A stretch of 64,000 nt of DNA from Pratylenchus scribneri. Its lineage: Eukaryota; Nematoda; Chromadorea; Rhabditida; Pratylenchidae. Shown here in pieces: positions 1 through 12,242 of this stretch (position 1 is the first letter of the stretch; the number at the start of each line of letters is the position of its first letter). The notes under the pieces were generated by a model. It did no database searches. It was not told the DNA's origin and was given only the letters and a program-made list of their open reading frames with translations. The DNA is taken from positions 2,046,001 through 2,110,000 of the forward strand of contig JAQSEB010000059.1 in assembly GCA_030063045.1 (NCBI GenBank), given 5' to 3'. The position numbers and the translations under genes are program-made.

Positions 1-19
1 TGCAATTTGCCAAAATGAG

Positions 20-1372
20 ATGGAAAAGCAAACAATGGAAATTGTGAAGGCAAATGGCACATCGCCAGAGGCAGAATGCATTTTTAACTTTGAAGATTTA
101 TTCTTTGAGGAAGAAGAAGCGGATGAAGTGAATGAAGGGGATGGAATGGAAGAGGAATTGAATTGGAGGGAAGTGGGCAGCAATTTAGAGGGAAGGAGAG
201 TGGATACGGATGGAAAAAGTACCGGAAGAATAGAGGAGGAAGAAAGGAAGAAGGAGGACGAAAAGATGGAAGAAAATAGGGAAGGAAGGGAAGATGAATT
301 TGCCACAAAAAAGGATATGGGGATAATCCAGGGTAATGAGGAAAAAAATGATGCGAAGAATTTGGCCGAAGATAATCAAATGGAAGATGAAAAGGAAGAA
401 ATGAAATTGGAGATGGAAAATATTCAAATATTGGAAGAAAATGTGGGGGAAAATGGAGAAGGAGGAATGAATGATGAAGAGGAGGAAACAAATGAATTAT
501 TGCCAAATTCCGAAATAAATGTTGATTTGGAATTTGCGCAAATTGGAGGAAATGAAATGGCCCAAATTGAAATTCCAGATAGAAATTCAGGTCCCCAAAT
601 TGTAATTATTTGTCACATTTCCCCCGAATTTACAGCCAATTCCACCCTTCAAATTGCCCAAAGAATTGTGGACCAAAATGGTGGCAAAGAGAAGGTGGAT
701 GAGGAAAATAAACAAAAGAATAGGCCGGAAATGAACGGGGGCCATGGAAAGGGTGTGGCAGCTTATCAACAAATGGACGAAGAGGAGAAAAGTGCAATAA
801 ATCGGCGGATTGAGGAAGAATTCAATGAGAAAATGGAGGGCCCAAATGAATGTTTGGAAAGGCGACAAATAATGAAAGAAGGGGAAGAAAAGGAAAAGCC
901 GAATGATGAAAATGATTATGAAGAGAAAAATGCCGAAATTGGACTGAAAGATGGAAAGGAAACAATGGATTTGTTAATAATTGAAAATGAAGGACAAAAA
1001 GGAAGTACTCCTACTGCTGAAAAACAAGAATTGTTGGGTGGCATTGAAGAAATAAAATTGAATAAAGTGGAAATGGCACCAAAAAAGAAAGAAAAGCAAA
1101 AAGGAGAAACAAAGATGGCAACAAAAATGGAAGGAATTGAAAGACCCAGAAAAGGTTCGGCTACTTCACATTCTGCAGCCGGAAAAAGGACGGCAATCAC
1201 CGGAAATAATGTGAAAAAGCGAAGGGCTGGCACGGCACCGCCTCCATTGCCTTCATTGATAGCCGGCACAAATCCAGCTGGTAAAATAATAGAGAGGGAT
1301 TTGATCATTCGCTGGACAAGCCCAAAACAGTTAAGGGACATCATTTTTAGAAGGGGTCATGGATATTTTTAA
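20..1372 (+). CDS. Hypothetical Glu/Lys-rich acidic protein, possibly 5'-truncated
   Basis: A single open frame encodes 450 residues from the first ATG. The same frame is open back to the left edge of the window, so the gene may begin outside it. The protein is dominated by Glu, Asp, Lys and Asn, with an overall acidic N-terminal two thirds. A more hydrophobic stretch lies around residues 180-220 (IVIICHISPEF). The C-terminus is basic with a nuclear-localisation-like KKRR and a Pro-rich PPPLPSL stretch. No family was recognised. The composition suggests a disordered or coiled nuclear protein. The stop overlaps the end of the convergent ORF at 1369-1701 by a few bases. The frame is long for a genome this AT-rich and has no intron-like interruption, which supports coding, but purine-rich repeats can produce spurious frames. 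Confidence 0.5.
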   Translation: MEKQTMEIVKANGTSPEAECIFNFEDLFFEEEEADEVNEGDGMEEELNWREVGSNLEGRRVDTDGKSTGRIEEEERKKEDEKMEENREGREDEFATKKDMGIIQGNEEKNDAKNLAEDNQMEDEKEEMKLEMENIQILEENVGENGEGGMNDEEEETNELLPNSEINVDLEFAQIGGNEMAQIEIPDRNSGPQIVIICHISPEFTANSTLQIAQRIVDQNGGKEKVDEENKQKNRPEMNGGHGKGVAAYQQMDEEEKSAINRRIEEEFNEKMEGPNECLERRQIMKEGEEKEKPNDENDYEEKNAEIGLKDGKETMDLLIIENEGQKGSTPTAEKQELLGGIEEIKLNKVEMAPKKKEKQKGETKMATKMEGIERPRKGSATSHSAAGKRTAITGNNVKKRRAGTAPPPLPSLIAGTNPAGKIIERDLIIRWTSPKQLRDIIFRRGHGYF

Positions 1373-1701
1373 ATATAAACTCGTAGATTAGGTGAGAAGA
1401 TCTCAATCTCATTTCCACCATGGGAAATACCCCACTTTTGTACCCAAATAAATATTCCGCACCCAAAAGCAGATGGCTTTGTCCCATCCACTTCGGCCGC
1501 AAACAGTCCAACATGTTCACTGCTCAGTTGTTCCTCCTTGCTTCCATCAGGCTTTTCATCCTCATTCAATTCGCCGGGCCCATCAACAGTGCCAGCCGGT
1601 GCTGCCGAATTGGCGATCGGTGCAATTGAAACGGAAACAGCGAATTCTGCCAGCAGTCCGCCGCCGGCATCCTCTTCTTCCGCTGGCAGCAGAGTGGTCA
1701 T
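1369..1701 (-). CDS. Small hypothetical protein
   Basis: The open frame encodes 110 residues starting MTTLLPAEEEDAGGG. The ATG follows a run of A, a context seen at other starts here. The first 80 residues are Ala/Glu/Gly/Ser-rich with codon choice like that of the neighbouring confident genes. The last 30 residues look less protein-like, so a splice site may lie near 1430. No domain, signal peptide or family was recognised. The gene is convergent with the acidic ORF and divergent from the RasGAP gene that starts near 2.1 kb. It could be a real short gene, the first exon of a longer one, or a chance frame. Confidence 0.35.
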   Translation of the reverse strand: MTTLLPAEEEDAGGGLLAEFAVSVSIAPIANSAAPAGTVDGPGELNEDEKPDGSKEEQLSSEHVGLFAAEVDGTKPSAFGCGIFIWVQKWGISHGGNEIEIFSPNLRVYI

Positions 1702-2228
1702 TTTTTTTTACTTTTTGGGTAGAAGGGATTTATTTTGGGAAAAAATACTTAAGGCAACAATTTTGGTTATAGCTTGGAAAGTTTAATATTTCAATGGAAT
1801 TTAAAAGCTTCTTCGAAATTTATTTGCAAATGAAAAGTCATTTTTTGTTTATTTGATGATAGCAAATCAGTAAAGGCATATGAATTTTGAAAATTGCGAG
1901 GGAGGAAATGCCCTTCTTTGGGAGGGAAAAATAAACAAAAACACGCGCATATTCCTTTTGCCTTTCCGCTGCCCACACCATTTCCGGGGAAGACATCCAC
2001 CCCCTGGGCAATGGGTCCCTTCAAAAGGAGAATCCGCTTTTATGGCCTAAACAAATTCCCCGCATTTCTACCATTTCAATCATTTTACTCCATTCATTTC
2101 CTCTAAAAAAATGGTAATTTTTACTCTCAAAAAATTATGGATTTCCAATAAAAAAGGCAAATTCATGAATAAAAATAAAGAAGTTGGACGGAAATTATTT
2201 AATTAATTATTCATTTATTATTTAACAG
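1702..2228. other. Spacer; probable promoter and 5' end of the RasGAP gene
   Basis: This is AT-rich sequence without a convincing gene of its own. An ATG at 2111-2113 is immediately followed by a donor-like GTAATT, and the intron it would open ends at the acceptor TTTAACAG (2228). That would give the RasGAP a one-codon first exon in the right phase. This is an inference; a longer first exon around 1.9-2.1 kb cannot be excluded. Confidence 0.3.
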
Positions 2229-5200
2229 ATTGAACGACTTGGGATGGGTGGAATGCAATTGAGGAATTTGCAACTGCGAAATGGGCAAAATGGGGCAAAA
2301 TTGGTTGTGGGCATTCGGCTGGATGGCATCGAAGTGTTCCGCACAAATGCCGTCCAACTTTCGGGCAATAGGCAAATTTATATTCATTTTGAATGATTTT
2401 AATAATTTACCCGATTTTTCCATAGAAATGTGCCACTTTTAAATATTTAAATTTGGGTGAGGTTATCCCCCATAAAAGGAATAAAAATATTTGAATAGAT
2501 AAAAATCAAATTGGCGATTCCTGCATACCGTATATTTTTTTTAGTTGCCCCAGGGCTTATAAATTTCAGAGACACATCTAGAATGGGCTTCTAATTAAGA
2601 AAATAACCCTTAAATTTTATGGAATGTTTTTTGGATGAATTTAATCTGATTTTATACATTTTAATTATTAATTTCTTTCATTGTCCATTGTTTCCCATCC
2701 AAATAATAGCAACTAAATAAATCGTCGATTCCATTCAATTTTCTCCACATTTTCCATCTAAAATGTCCTCTGTTTTTGCCAAAAAATCCCCCTATTCACC
2801 CCCTCATCATCATCATCATAATCCACCCAATTCCCAAATATTTAAAAATAATATTTATTATTATTTTATGTCCTCAATTCCATTTTTGCAGTTGCGTCAT
2901 TGGCGAGGAATTCAGCATGGGAGAAGTACCTCGCCATTTTCATACACTCCAGCTGAACCTGTTCGAATTGGTCGACGGGGGTAGGCAACAAAGATTGTTG
3001 GGAAAGGTCAAATTGAGTCGACGAGAAATGCTCGACATTGGCGATCCACTCCAGTCAGTTTATGATGCAGTTCACCGGCGGGGATAATAATCATTTTACA
3101 CAAATGAATTCCTTTACCAAGGCATATATGATTTTTGTTGGAGGGGAATTCTTTGACCAAATAAATAAATATGGTTATGTTTCTTTCCCATAATAAAAAA
3201 TAATAAATGGGCCCTGCTGATCGATCATAAGCATACTTTTTCCTCAATTCCCTCAGTGCTTTTTTTGTGCCAAAAATTTTAGCTTTTCAATTTTCTCACA
3301 CCCAAATATATTTTCGAAAATTTTAAGAGAACGTTGGCTGCCAATTTTGCGTGTTCGTCCGGTGGATTTGAGTGAATTGCTTGGCTCATTGTGCGTTGAC
3401 ATTGTCTGGGATCAACAAACAAAAATGTTGACATTGAAGTGAGTTTCACAAATAATAAATCATTTTTATGGCATCCTAAAAATAAGTCTTCGAAGAAGCA
3501 CGTTTTATTCCCATTTGGAAATTATTTGCACTAATTCCGCCTGTTTTGTGTTTTTGTACTAATTCCGTCTGTTTTGTGTTTTTGCACTAATTCCGCCTGT
3601 TTTGTGTTTTTGCACTAATTCCGCCTGTTTTGTGTTTTTGCACTAATTCCGCCTGTTTTGTGTTTTTGCACTAATTCCGCCTGTTTTGTGTTTTTGCACT
3701 AATTCCGCCTGTTTTGTGTTTTTGCACTAATTCCGCCTGTTTTGTGTTTTTGCACTAATTCCGCCTGTTTTGTGTTTTTGCACTAATTCCGCCTGTTTTG
3801 TGTTTTTGTACTAATTCCGTCTGTTTTGTGTTTTTGCACTAATTCCGCCTGTTTTGTGTTTTTGCACTAATTCCGCCTGTTTTGTGTTTTTGCACTAATT
3901 CCGCCTGTTTTGTGTTTTTGCACTAATTCCGCCTGTTTTGTGTTTTTGCACTAATTCCGCCTGTTTTGTGTTTTTGCACTAATTCCGCCTATTTTGTGTT
4001 TCACTTATTAAACGGTTTTGATCACAATGATCAACTTCCCCTTTTAGTTATATTTTTTCTTTAAGGAAATCATTGGGCATCCATATGATGGCATTCATCA
4101 TATGTCTCATTTTCAATTTTGTGTTACGGACTTTGTTCTTCTCCAAACAAATCCCCCTTTATCCCAATTGTAGGCCAATTGGCACAAATGGTGTCCAATT
4201 TCATTCCCCTCAGGGCCCTTGTTAAAACTTCAAAAATGTGTACTTGAGGGGGAAAGGGATTGAGTTGCGTCAGTTGGTCACTTTTCCGGACAGCACCCAA
4301 AAAAACTTTCATTCAACATTTTCCCAAATCTCAATGAAAAAAATGCGGATTTCATTCTCCCTTTACGATTTTGGAACATAATACATAATTATGTTTTTCA
4401 AAAAAAAATATTCAAAAAAAGATCACATTTTTGTTCACACATAAACATTTCCAATTTTCCTGAATTTAACTTTTTTGTTGGGCAAGTCAATTGAACTTCG
4501 ATGTTTTCCCCTTCTGCACTCCAATTAGCCACATTTTAAGCCACCAAGGGAAATAGACGGTAATTAACTTGTAAAAGTCGTGAAAAGCCGAAAGAGGCGG
4601 AATCGAGGCGCCCTCATAAATCTCCTTCATCAGGGCCCATCCGCATCATAGAGGATTGTCCGAAAATAAATTGGTGTTGCCACCAAAATTGTTTTTGCTT
4701 CCTTCCAATCCTCCTTTTATTAATTTCCTTCAATTTTGCACCGAATTTATTCCAATTATTTACCTTTATATACCTTTCAATTCCAAGTAAAATTCCCCTC
4801 AAATCACAGAGTGTTGGATTTGACCACGTGGAATTTGTCCGGTGGCCGCGAAAATCCCCTTGATCGATATTGCCGAGAAAGTGGCCGTCTTCAGCTGAAA
4901 TTGTGCGTCGCATTTGGCCGATCCGCATTCACTTCCATGCAAAAAATGCGGCTGAGCGAGCGAAGAGGATTGGAACAGGTCAAAAGCCAATTTAAAAGAA
5001 TTTGAGTGAAGGAATTATATAGGGATTTAATAGTTTAAAGATTGATAGGATCAAATGAAAATCATTAAAGACTTTTCTAAAGAAAAAGAATGTACGGAAA
5101 TTAATTATTATTTTTGCAGGCCCATTTTGACTGTTCCTCCTTTTTTCCTTCCCCATCCTCGACGGCACCATTCCCAGTGGATAAAATGCCACCCCATCCG

Positions 5201-8200
5201 AATAGTCCGCGCACTGCCGCCGAATTTTCCGCAGCTGAATGGTTGAGCGGCCTTTCGGCTTGTTCTTCACCGGCATGCACCCCCTCTTGGGCCCCACAAT
5301 CAAAAGGAGGCAGCCACCATTCCCGTCGAAATTCTCGCCAATTTCATTTTCCACCACCTTCACCTGGCCCTTTGGGTGTTGGCCAATCGGCGGGAAGAAT
5401 TTCCAGACAGTCGGCAAACACAAAAAATGTTGCTGGATATCAAAGTGGAATTGGCATTGGAGGAATGACCCAAATGGGGGCGAGGGAGGAGCCAAGGGTA
5501 CATATCAAATTGTATGGCCAAACAACAAATGGAAACAATGCAACAGGGGGCAATGGCAATGGGACACAACAGGCAAGTCAACTTTTAATGAGGGAATATT
5601 GAAATTTGCCGAAACCATACTAGACATTCATTTAATTTTGGTTGGGAGAGATTAGAAATGAACAATCCCTGATGGCAATTTAATTAATGTGGCCAATGGG
5701 CCTAGTAATTGAATATATTTGGCCATAACCCATAATCATTACATTCATTTCTGATTACAAATAAGTCTATCTAAATTATTTTTATTAAAAAATATCCTAA
5801 CACATATTGGCATATTTTGGCTATAACCTAATTTAATTTGACTAGGTTATTATTATTAAATCAAAAGAAAACAAATATTACCTTCCCTCCGGCTATAATC
5901 AAAAAGAAAAGAGAATACGGTAGTGGATTCAAAGACTACCTTATCCCATTTCCTTCATATCTTGGAATATTTATAACTCAGCTCAATTCTAATCATTTTT
6001 AATGAACTTTTGGTATTATTTCATAGAGCGGAAAATTTGGTTGATAAACATATAATAATTCCAACATCATCAAAAACTTTTATTCAATTCAATTTTCCCA
6101 TCCATTTAGGATTCCTTTTGTGGCTCTGTGCGAATTGGACTGGACCCGGAGAGGATGCAGCCAAGGGAATTGGCAAATGGCCCAAATTGGTAATAATTTA
6201 TATTTTAAAATGCCAAAATTTAATTATTTTTATGGCCTAATCCACTCTCCCTCCTCTTCATCATTCCTCCTCTCAAATTTATGCCACATTTCCACTCGGT
6301 TTATGTCCCCTCTCCAATTTCGTTGTGTCCCTTTTTTCCTTTGCCCGCGGCGCAATTTCCGGCGGAAACGACGCTCCAACACAACCCTAGGGACACTCCT
6401 CTTTCCTTACTAAAGTCCCCCTTTTCCATCCATCCTTCCTTCTGTTGCTGCATTGATGGTGACTGGAGAGGAAATGACAAAGCATTGGCAGCCGCCAGCT
6501 GCTCGACAATTGCCACCTTTTCCCCATCCCATCATCATCATTGACACACCCGAAAGAACAAATCGAGGCGGGAGGCCTATATGGCCATTTCCCTCTTGCC
6601 TTTTCGACTTTTCCTGCAAATCCTCAAAAGTAGACAAAATCATCCTGCCAACCTCCTTTTGGCCATTTGGTCCAATCCAAACAACGAAAATGTTGGACCA
6701 TTTGAAGGGAAAGGCTGCTGTTGGGATGATTAATCGTTGAATGAATGTGAATGCTGGCAGGCAGCTGGCGGAAGTTGCACCCTCTTCATTCATTTTTTTG
6801 CACCAACCAAACAAAAATATTTTGTTTTAAAATGCTTTCGTCATCAATCCTTCCTCCGCACCCATTTTGAACCATTTTCCACTCCCCAATTATTTTGCAT
6901 TTTGCAAATATCAATTTCCCTCTTTTACATTTTGTACTCGCGGGCTTCTGCAAAAACCCAAATCAACAAATTTGGAGCCCTTGATTGTTGAGGCGTGACC
7001 CCTTCCCCCACCGCTATTTTTTTCCAAAATTGGTAAACACTTTACATCAAAGTGGCAATATAAAATATTAAGAAGGGATTGAAGAAGGAAGGTTGACATT
7101 TTGGAAGACCGGAAAGGGAAAGAGGTCAGGGCAATTTACAATTTTATGAAATAGAACACGCCCAATGTTGATTGATGATATTTATGGGCAATTTGCGCAC
7201 GGAGCCAAATGAAAACATAAGACTATTAATCAACACAAATTTGGGGCAAAAATAGATTCAAAAGCCAATTTACTATTTATGGACATTTTTATGCCCCATG
7301 GCAATTTGTGTTGTAAATTGCCTCGGGCAAAAACAATCCAATGAGGATTTGGGGAGGTCATCAAAAGAGGCACCCATTTCCCACGCTCCAATTAAAATAA
7401 TTTGTGTTGTTTATTATAAAAAATGTCAACTCTGATGAAGCACTTCCGGCCAATATTATAAAAGATTGGCAATGTATCGAATGATTACTGATTATAATTC
7501 TTTGATGAGAAGGCATAATCTCTAATTGTTGATCGGCAAATTTCAAAGGAAAAATTGGGGAATTTGACTAAATATTTTGATACCTCTTAATTCCCAAATG
7601 ATCAATTTCTCTTCAGCCATCCCTCATTATCGCGAATGAATATCAAATATCGTACCTATTTTACTTCCCCTCCCCATTTGCCTATATTTTTTGCTCAAAA
7701 ATTGACAAAATTGTTGGCATTTAAGCAGGTTGCAAAGCCTGGGTGGAAAGTTTGGACGAAAAATTAGTTTAAAAGCCACAAAAAAGAAATGTTTATTCAG
7801 CCTGATCAGCAGTGGGCTATATCCAAAGTCCAATATTTCCCTTTAATCTATTATGGTAACATTTATCCCCATTGCATGACCCTCTTATTCCTCAAAATCC
7901 ACCCTCATCAAATACCATAAAAATATTTATTTTGGCCACCATTTATTCCCTCCCTCTCATTCTTTAAAATCATTATTTTTATTTGAACAGCGAAATGTAG
8001 GCCAAATATAAAATAAATTATGAAATTGCCATTAATCATAATTATTTACTTCAAAAAATTGCGAATTGAGAGTCACTAATATGCCGCCCATTCATTCATT
8101 GCCAATGCCAATAAAATATTTCAATTCCTCCTTCAATAAAAAAGATGAACAATGATCAGCCTTTAGGTGCAGTTTATTCCTTCGTGCCACTTATTGAAGC

Positions 8201-11200
8201 CAATTGGCACCGAAATGAGAATTAATGAATGAATGGTCCCGTGGCTTCCCCTTTTCCTTAATTTCATCCGCTTTCTATTGCTTTGTTGAAAGAATTGGCC
8301 AAACCTGGGTTTGGCTTTGGATCTCCTCATTGGCTGATTGCCCAGTGGATGGATCACAAATATAATGGGGGGAGGGGGGAAGGGCGGCTGCTCTTCTGAT
8401 GAAAGTTTTCGCTATTCCCTTTTCATTTCCGCCCCCGCCAAAACAAAACATAACCGATAAAGTGGAATTGGAATTGGCTGCGATTGAATTGGATTGGAGT
8501 GGCCCACACCCAATTTCCACCCACCAACATTCCCCTTTTTGCTCAAAATAGTAATTTTGGTTTTCATTGGACCAACTTCTTGGTTATGGCCTTAAAAATA
8601 TTTCAAAAATAAGAATGTAATTTCTCCTTCACTTTGTGTACTTTAAAAGAACAAATATCCCTTTTAATATTCCACATAGAAAAGTGCAAATTGGCTCACA
8701 CGTTTTTCCCAAGAGGTTTTTCCTATGAAAAGATATCAAAGTGCCTTTGCTTTGTCCCTTGATTATTTCTGCCCGGATGCCCACATCAAGCAGAAGAAAT
8801 GTGGCTTTTTGGTCTGCCATTTCCATCCACCATTTCCCCCTCGGCCTTTTCCGGTCCCCCCATATTCCCCCTGAGCAAATGGTACGCATTTGGCTCATTT
8901 CTTTCCTCTTCTCCAATCCAATCGTAGATTTGTTTCCGGGGGAAATGGCATCCCCAACCTCGAGGCTGAATTGCCTCCATCCATCGTATTCCTTGCGCCT
9001 TCCTCACTCCTCATTTGGTTCACCAACGGCCAATCATTTTCCCATCCATTTTAATAAATTACATTACATGTTTTTTTTCTTTTCTTGGCAACTTATTCAA
9101 CCCACGCCGTAGGCAAACAAAAAAAGGAAAAACAAACAGAAATAGACGGGATTCTCCAGACAAATTGATAATTCCCAGCCTGCTTTAAAATTCACCGTCT
9201 AGTCAACTAAATGCAATATAAAAAACAAGTTGATCGACTCAAATTCACGGATTAAGGCTCTCAAAAAATGATCAAACATTTTTCATTGTTCTCGAAAGCA
9301 TATTTCCATTTCCATAATGACTGATTGAACCAATTTATTTATTTATAAAATAATTGGATATTCAAGATGAAACCAATTAATCGAAAAAGGTTTGGTGTTT
9401 CTGCAAACATTGTTCGCGCATAAAAACTGATGCTAACTCGGAATCGGATTTTGCATACCATAGCCCTATATACTGTATTATTAATTTTTGGCATTTTGTT
9501 TTAAAATGAAAATAAATCCGACACAAAATCCTTATCCTTCGTCCTTCCTTCCTCCTTCGTAAACCGAAACCAAATACCAAATCCGAATCCATCATCCTAA
9601 AATCTATAATCGATCATAAATCACGCTTTTTTTCGCTTGATCGAAATCCGCGAGGTCCGATTGACCAATTAAAATATTTATTTATTAGCCAAATTATATT
9701 TTTTTACAAATTAATCAAAAGCACAAAACTTAATAGGTTTAACATCCGTTCTGGAACAACCAAAAGCAATAATATGAACATTGGGCAGCAGCATTGTGCA
9801 GAAAATTTAGGCGAAGTTCGTCTGAAATTTTGGTAAAATAATTTCTGTTAAATTTGTTCAAAAATAATTTACAACTAAAATTGAAGGTACAACCAAGATG
9901 AAGTGCTCCCCTTGGCTCATTATCAACCACTTTACACGAATCTCACTCATTCACTTAACTTCACTCCATATTCTCATTCGTTGATTCCACTGATCCAATG
10001 TTTGCAGGTGTGAAATTTCATTACATTTTCGCAAATTTACATTTAATCATTTAAGCTTGATATTGAAAACTTAGCTCAACCTTTAATGAAAATCTTCATT
10101 CACTCCAACCAAATTCGGCATTTTTTCCGGTTAATTTGCTTAGAATATGTCTCAAATTGCAGGTAAAAATACACAAATATTTTTATTTAACATTTTGGAA
10201 TATTTTAAGTGATGTGAACACTTTATTCCGCAGTCAATCATTGGCCTCCAAAGTGATGTACGAAATGATGAAGTTCACTGGACAAAAATATTTGATCGCC
10301 ACTCTGAGACCACTAATTGATTTGGTTGGCAACAATCCTATAGAAAATCAATAATTCACAATCTCATCACAGATTTATGCTGAACGAAAATCCTGCGAAA
10401 TTGATCCATCCAAGCTGAAGCCCGGTGAAACATTGGAACATAATTTTGTTAGTTAATCATAAAAATTATTAATTAATTCATTCCACTTATTTAAGCGGAC
10501 AATCACTGTCTACGCTGAGTTGGCTTTCAGCCGTGTGGTCGATTCCCGCCATCGATGCCCACAAGTGCTTCGTGAAATTTTCGCCGAACTTCGCAGTGTT
10601 GTGGAGAAATGTTTCCCGGGCAGAGATGATGTGGCTCGGCTGGCACTTTCCTCCTTCCTCATTATGCGCTTCTTCGCCGCTGCCATTCTCAACCCAAAAT
10701 TGTTTGCATTAAAATTGGATACACCGGTTTGTTTTTTTAAACATAATTATTTACCGCCCATTTTTCATTAAGGACATTGACGTTTCGCGCACTTTGGTCC
10801 TCGTCTCAAAAATTCTACAACGCCTGGCCAATTGCGTTGTTTCCGCCCATCCACTCACCACAAAAGAGCAATGGTTGGCGCCGGTGCTGCATCGATTCTC
10901 GGATGAGAGCCACAAAATGGCAATGATCAATTTTTTGGACGAAATTTCTGCTCCAATCAAAAGTGCCGAAAATCGATCATTGGGCAGATTTCAACTGCCG
11001 AACGAAGATGACCACGGCCTTTTGGTGAACAATGAGAACGCATTGCCCAGTACACCAACTTCACCGCCATTTTCACCTTTTGGTGAACCACAAGTGCTCA
11101 AATCTGGGTAATATTCATTTTTTATTAAATTAAAAATTCGTAATGAATTTTAGATATTTAATTGAACGGAGATTTGGACCAGTGAAGAAACGCTCCTTCA

Positions 11201-12242
11201 AAAATTTCATCCATCCAAAACGGCGGCTGGTGGTCCTCACTGAATCAATTTTGAATTGGCAAAAGACAAATTCCAAGGATTCTTCTTCTTCCACTTCCTC
11301 ACTCGCAAATGCACTCAACAATGCAGCATCCGTCGACCGACAACATTTCTCCTTTGGCAATTCCATCACCAGCAGCAGCGGCGGTGGAGGAGACCAACAA
11401 AAAAATCAAATTCCATTGGCGGAGGTCACATCGGTCAGTGCCATTGTCGACGCAAAGAATTCATTCCGAGTTGCCACAGTGAACACGGAAGTGCATTTCC
11501 AGGCGGGCAATGAGGCCGACATGAATGAATGGTATGCAAAAATTGAGTGGGACTGGGGTTATTTATTATATTTAATTTGGCGAAAAAGTATTGAAAATGG
11601 CAAAGAAAAAAATTATGGCGGTTCAATGGTTTGTTATTGTTCTTGACCACCAAACCATATATCCAATCGATAAATCTCGTAAAAACACATTGATTGTTAT
11701 ATAATTTGTCAAAAATTAAAGGGTTTTAGACCGTTTAAAAATCATCCTACCATTTTCGATTCAAAACTAATTTAAAATTGGTTAAATGTTACATTTTAAA
11801 TATTTTCCTATTTATTTTATATTTTGACTAATGACTATTTTTCAGGATAATTCTGATCCAAAAACAACAACGGCGCCATCTAATGCATCAAAATCGTCCA
11901 ATCGACTATCCAACCACACAAATGTCCACCGTTCAACAAGCCGCTGCCGAGGTCGACATTGAACGGGAATTGCACGCCATTTACACACAATTGGCCGACC
12001 ATTTCGACACACTTTGCAAATATGGATGGTGTTGCCGGCTGGAATGCTCAAATTGTGGCAATGGAAAAGCCAATCAGACGGAACAAGAAATGATGGAAGG
12101 AAAGAATGTGCCAACACCATTAATATTACAAACATCCAACAAAACCAACAACAATAATAATATCAATGTTTCCTCCCCACCACCGCCAATGTTTTCTGCC
12201 GAATCTTCTGTTCCTCTTCATCAACATCGCCACCGAAAATGA
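2229..12242 (+). CDS. gap-1: Ras GTPase-activating protein, GAP1m/RASA2-3 type (C2-C2-RasGAP-PH)
   Basis: This protein should accelerate GTP hydrolysis on Ras at the membrane. Fifteen exons join in phase: 2229-2371, 2892-3053, 3328-3438, 4810-4978, 5120-5572, 6110-6189, 9737-9832, 9887-10007, 10056-10162, 10210-10324, 10373-10447, 10496-10726, 10773-11107, 11154-11531 and 11846-12242 (about 990 residues). The first C2 domain has LDGIEVFRTNAV and GEEFSMGEVP. The second C2 is stretched by a Ser/Pro-rich insertion of about 100 residues in exon 5. The GAP domain has the arginine-finger loop NTLFRSQSLASK, then CEIDPSKLKPGE and an FLR-type helix FLIMRFFAAAIL. A PH domain follows (GYLIERRFGPVKKRSF to DMNEW). 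The Btk zinc motif expected after PH is absent; a different Cys cluster (WCCRLECSNC) lies nearer the C-terminus. Two introns need GC donors (2372 and 5573). The start codon is uncertain. C. elegans gap-1 is the likely counterpart. Confidence 0.9.
3525..4005 (+). repeat. 28-bp tandem array (satellite B), 17 copies
   Basis: The unit GCACTAATTCCGCCTGTTTT plus GTGTTTTT repeats exactly every 28 bp from about 3531 to 3979, with rare C-to-T changes. It lies inside the third intron of the RasGAP gene. The same unit in reverse complement forms the array at 24.9-25.5 kb. Confidence 0.95.
6190..9736. other. 3.5-kb intron of the RasGAP gene, no confident gene inside
   Basis: The exon ending at 6189 and the one starting at 9737 join in phase across the second C2 domain (ANGPNW then FNIRSG), so everything between is intronic. 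It is by far the longest intron of the gene. The longest frames inside are on the minus strand (6410-6814, 134 codons; 8629-8916; 8786-9007). None shows a recognisable domain or a coherent exon chain. A nested minus-strand gene around 6.4-6.8 kb is possible but unsupported. Confidence 0.6.

Noticed and set aside
3525..4005. CRISPR-like regular array
   Set aside because: Head-to-tail 28-bp units with no unique spacers; it is a satellite in a eukaryotic intron.
6410..6814. 134-codon minus-strand frame within the large RasGAP intron
   Set aside because: Some segments look protein-like, but it has no start context, partner exon or domain and is rich in simple Met/Gly runs.
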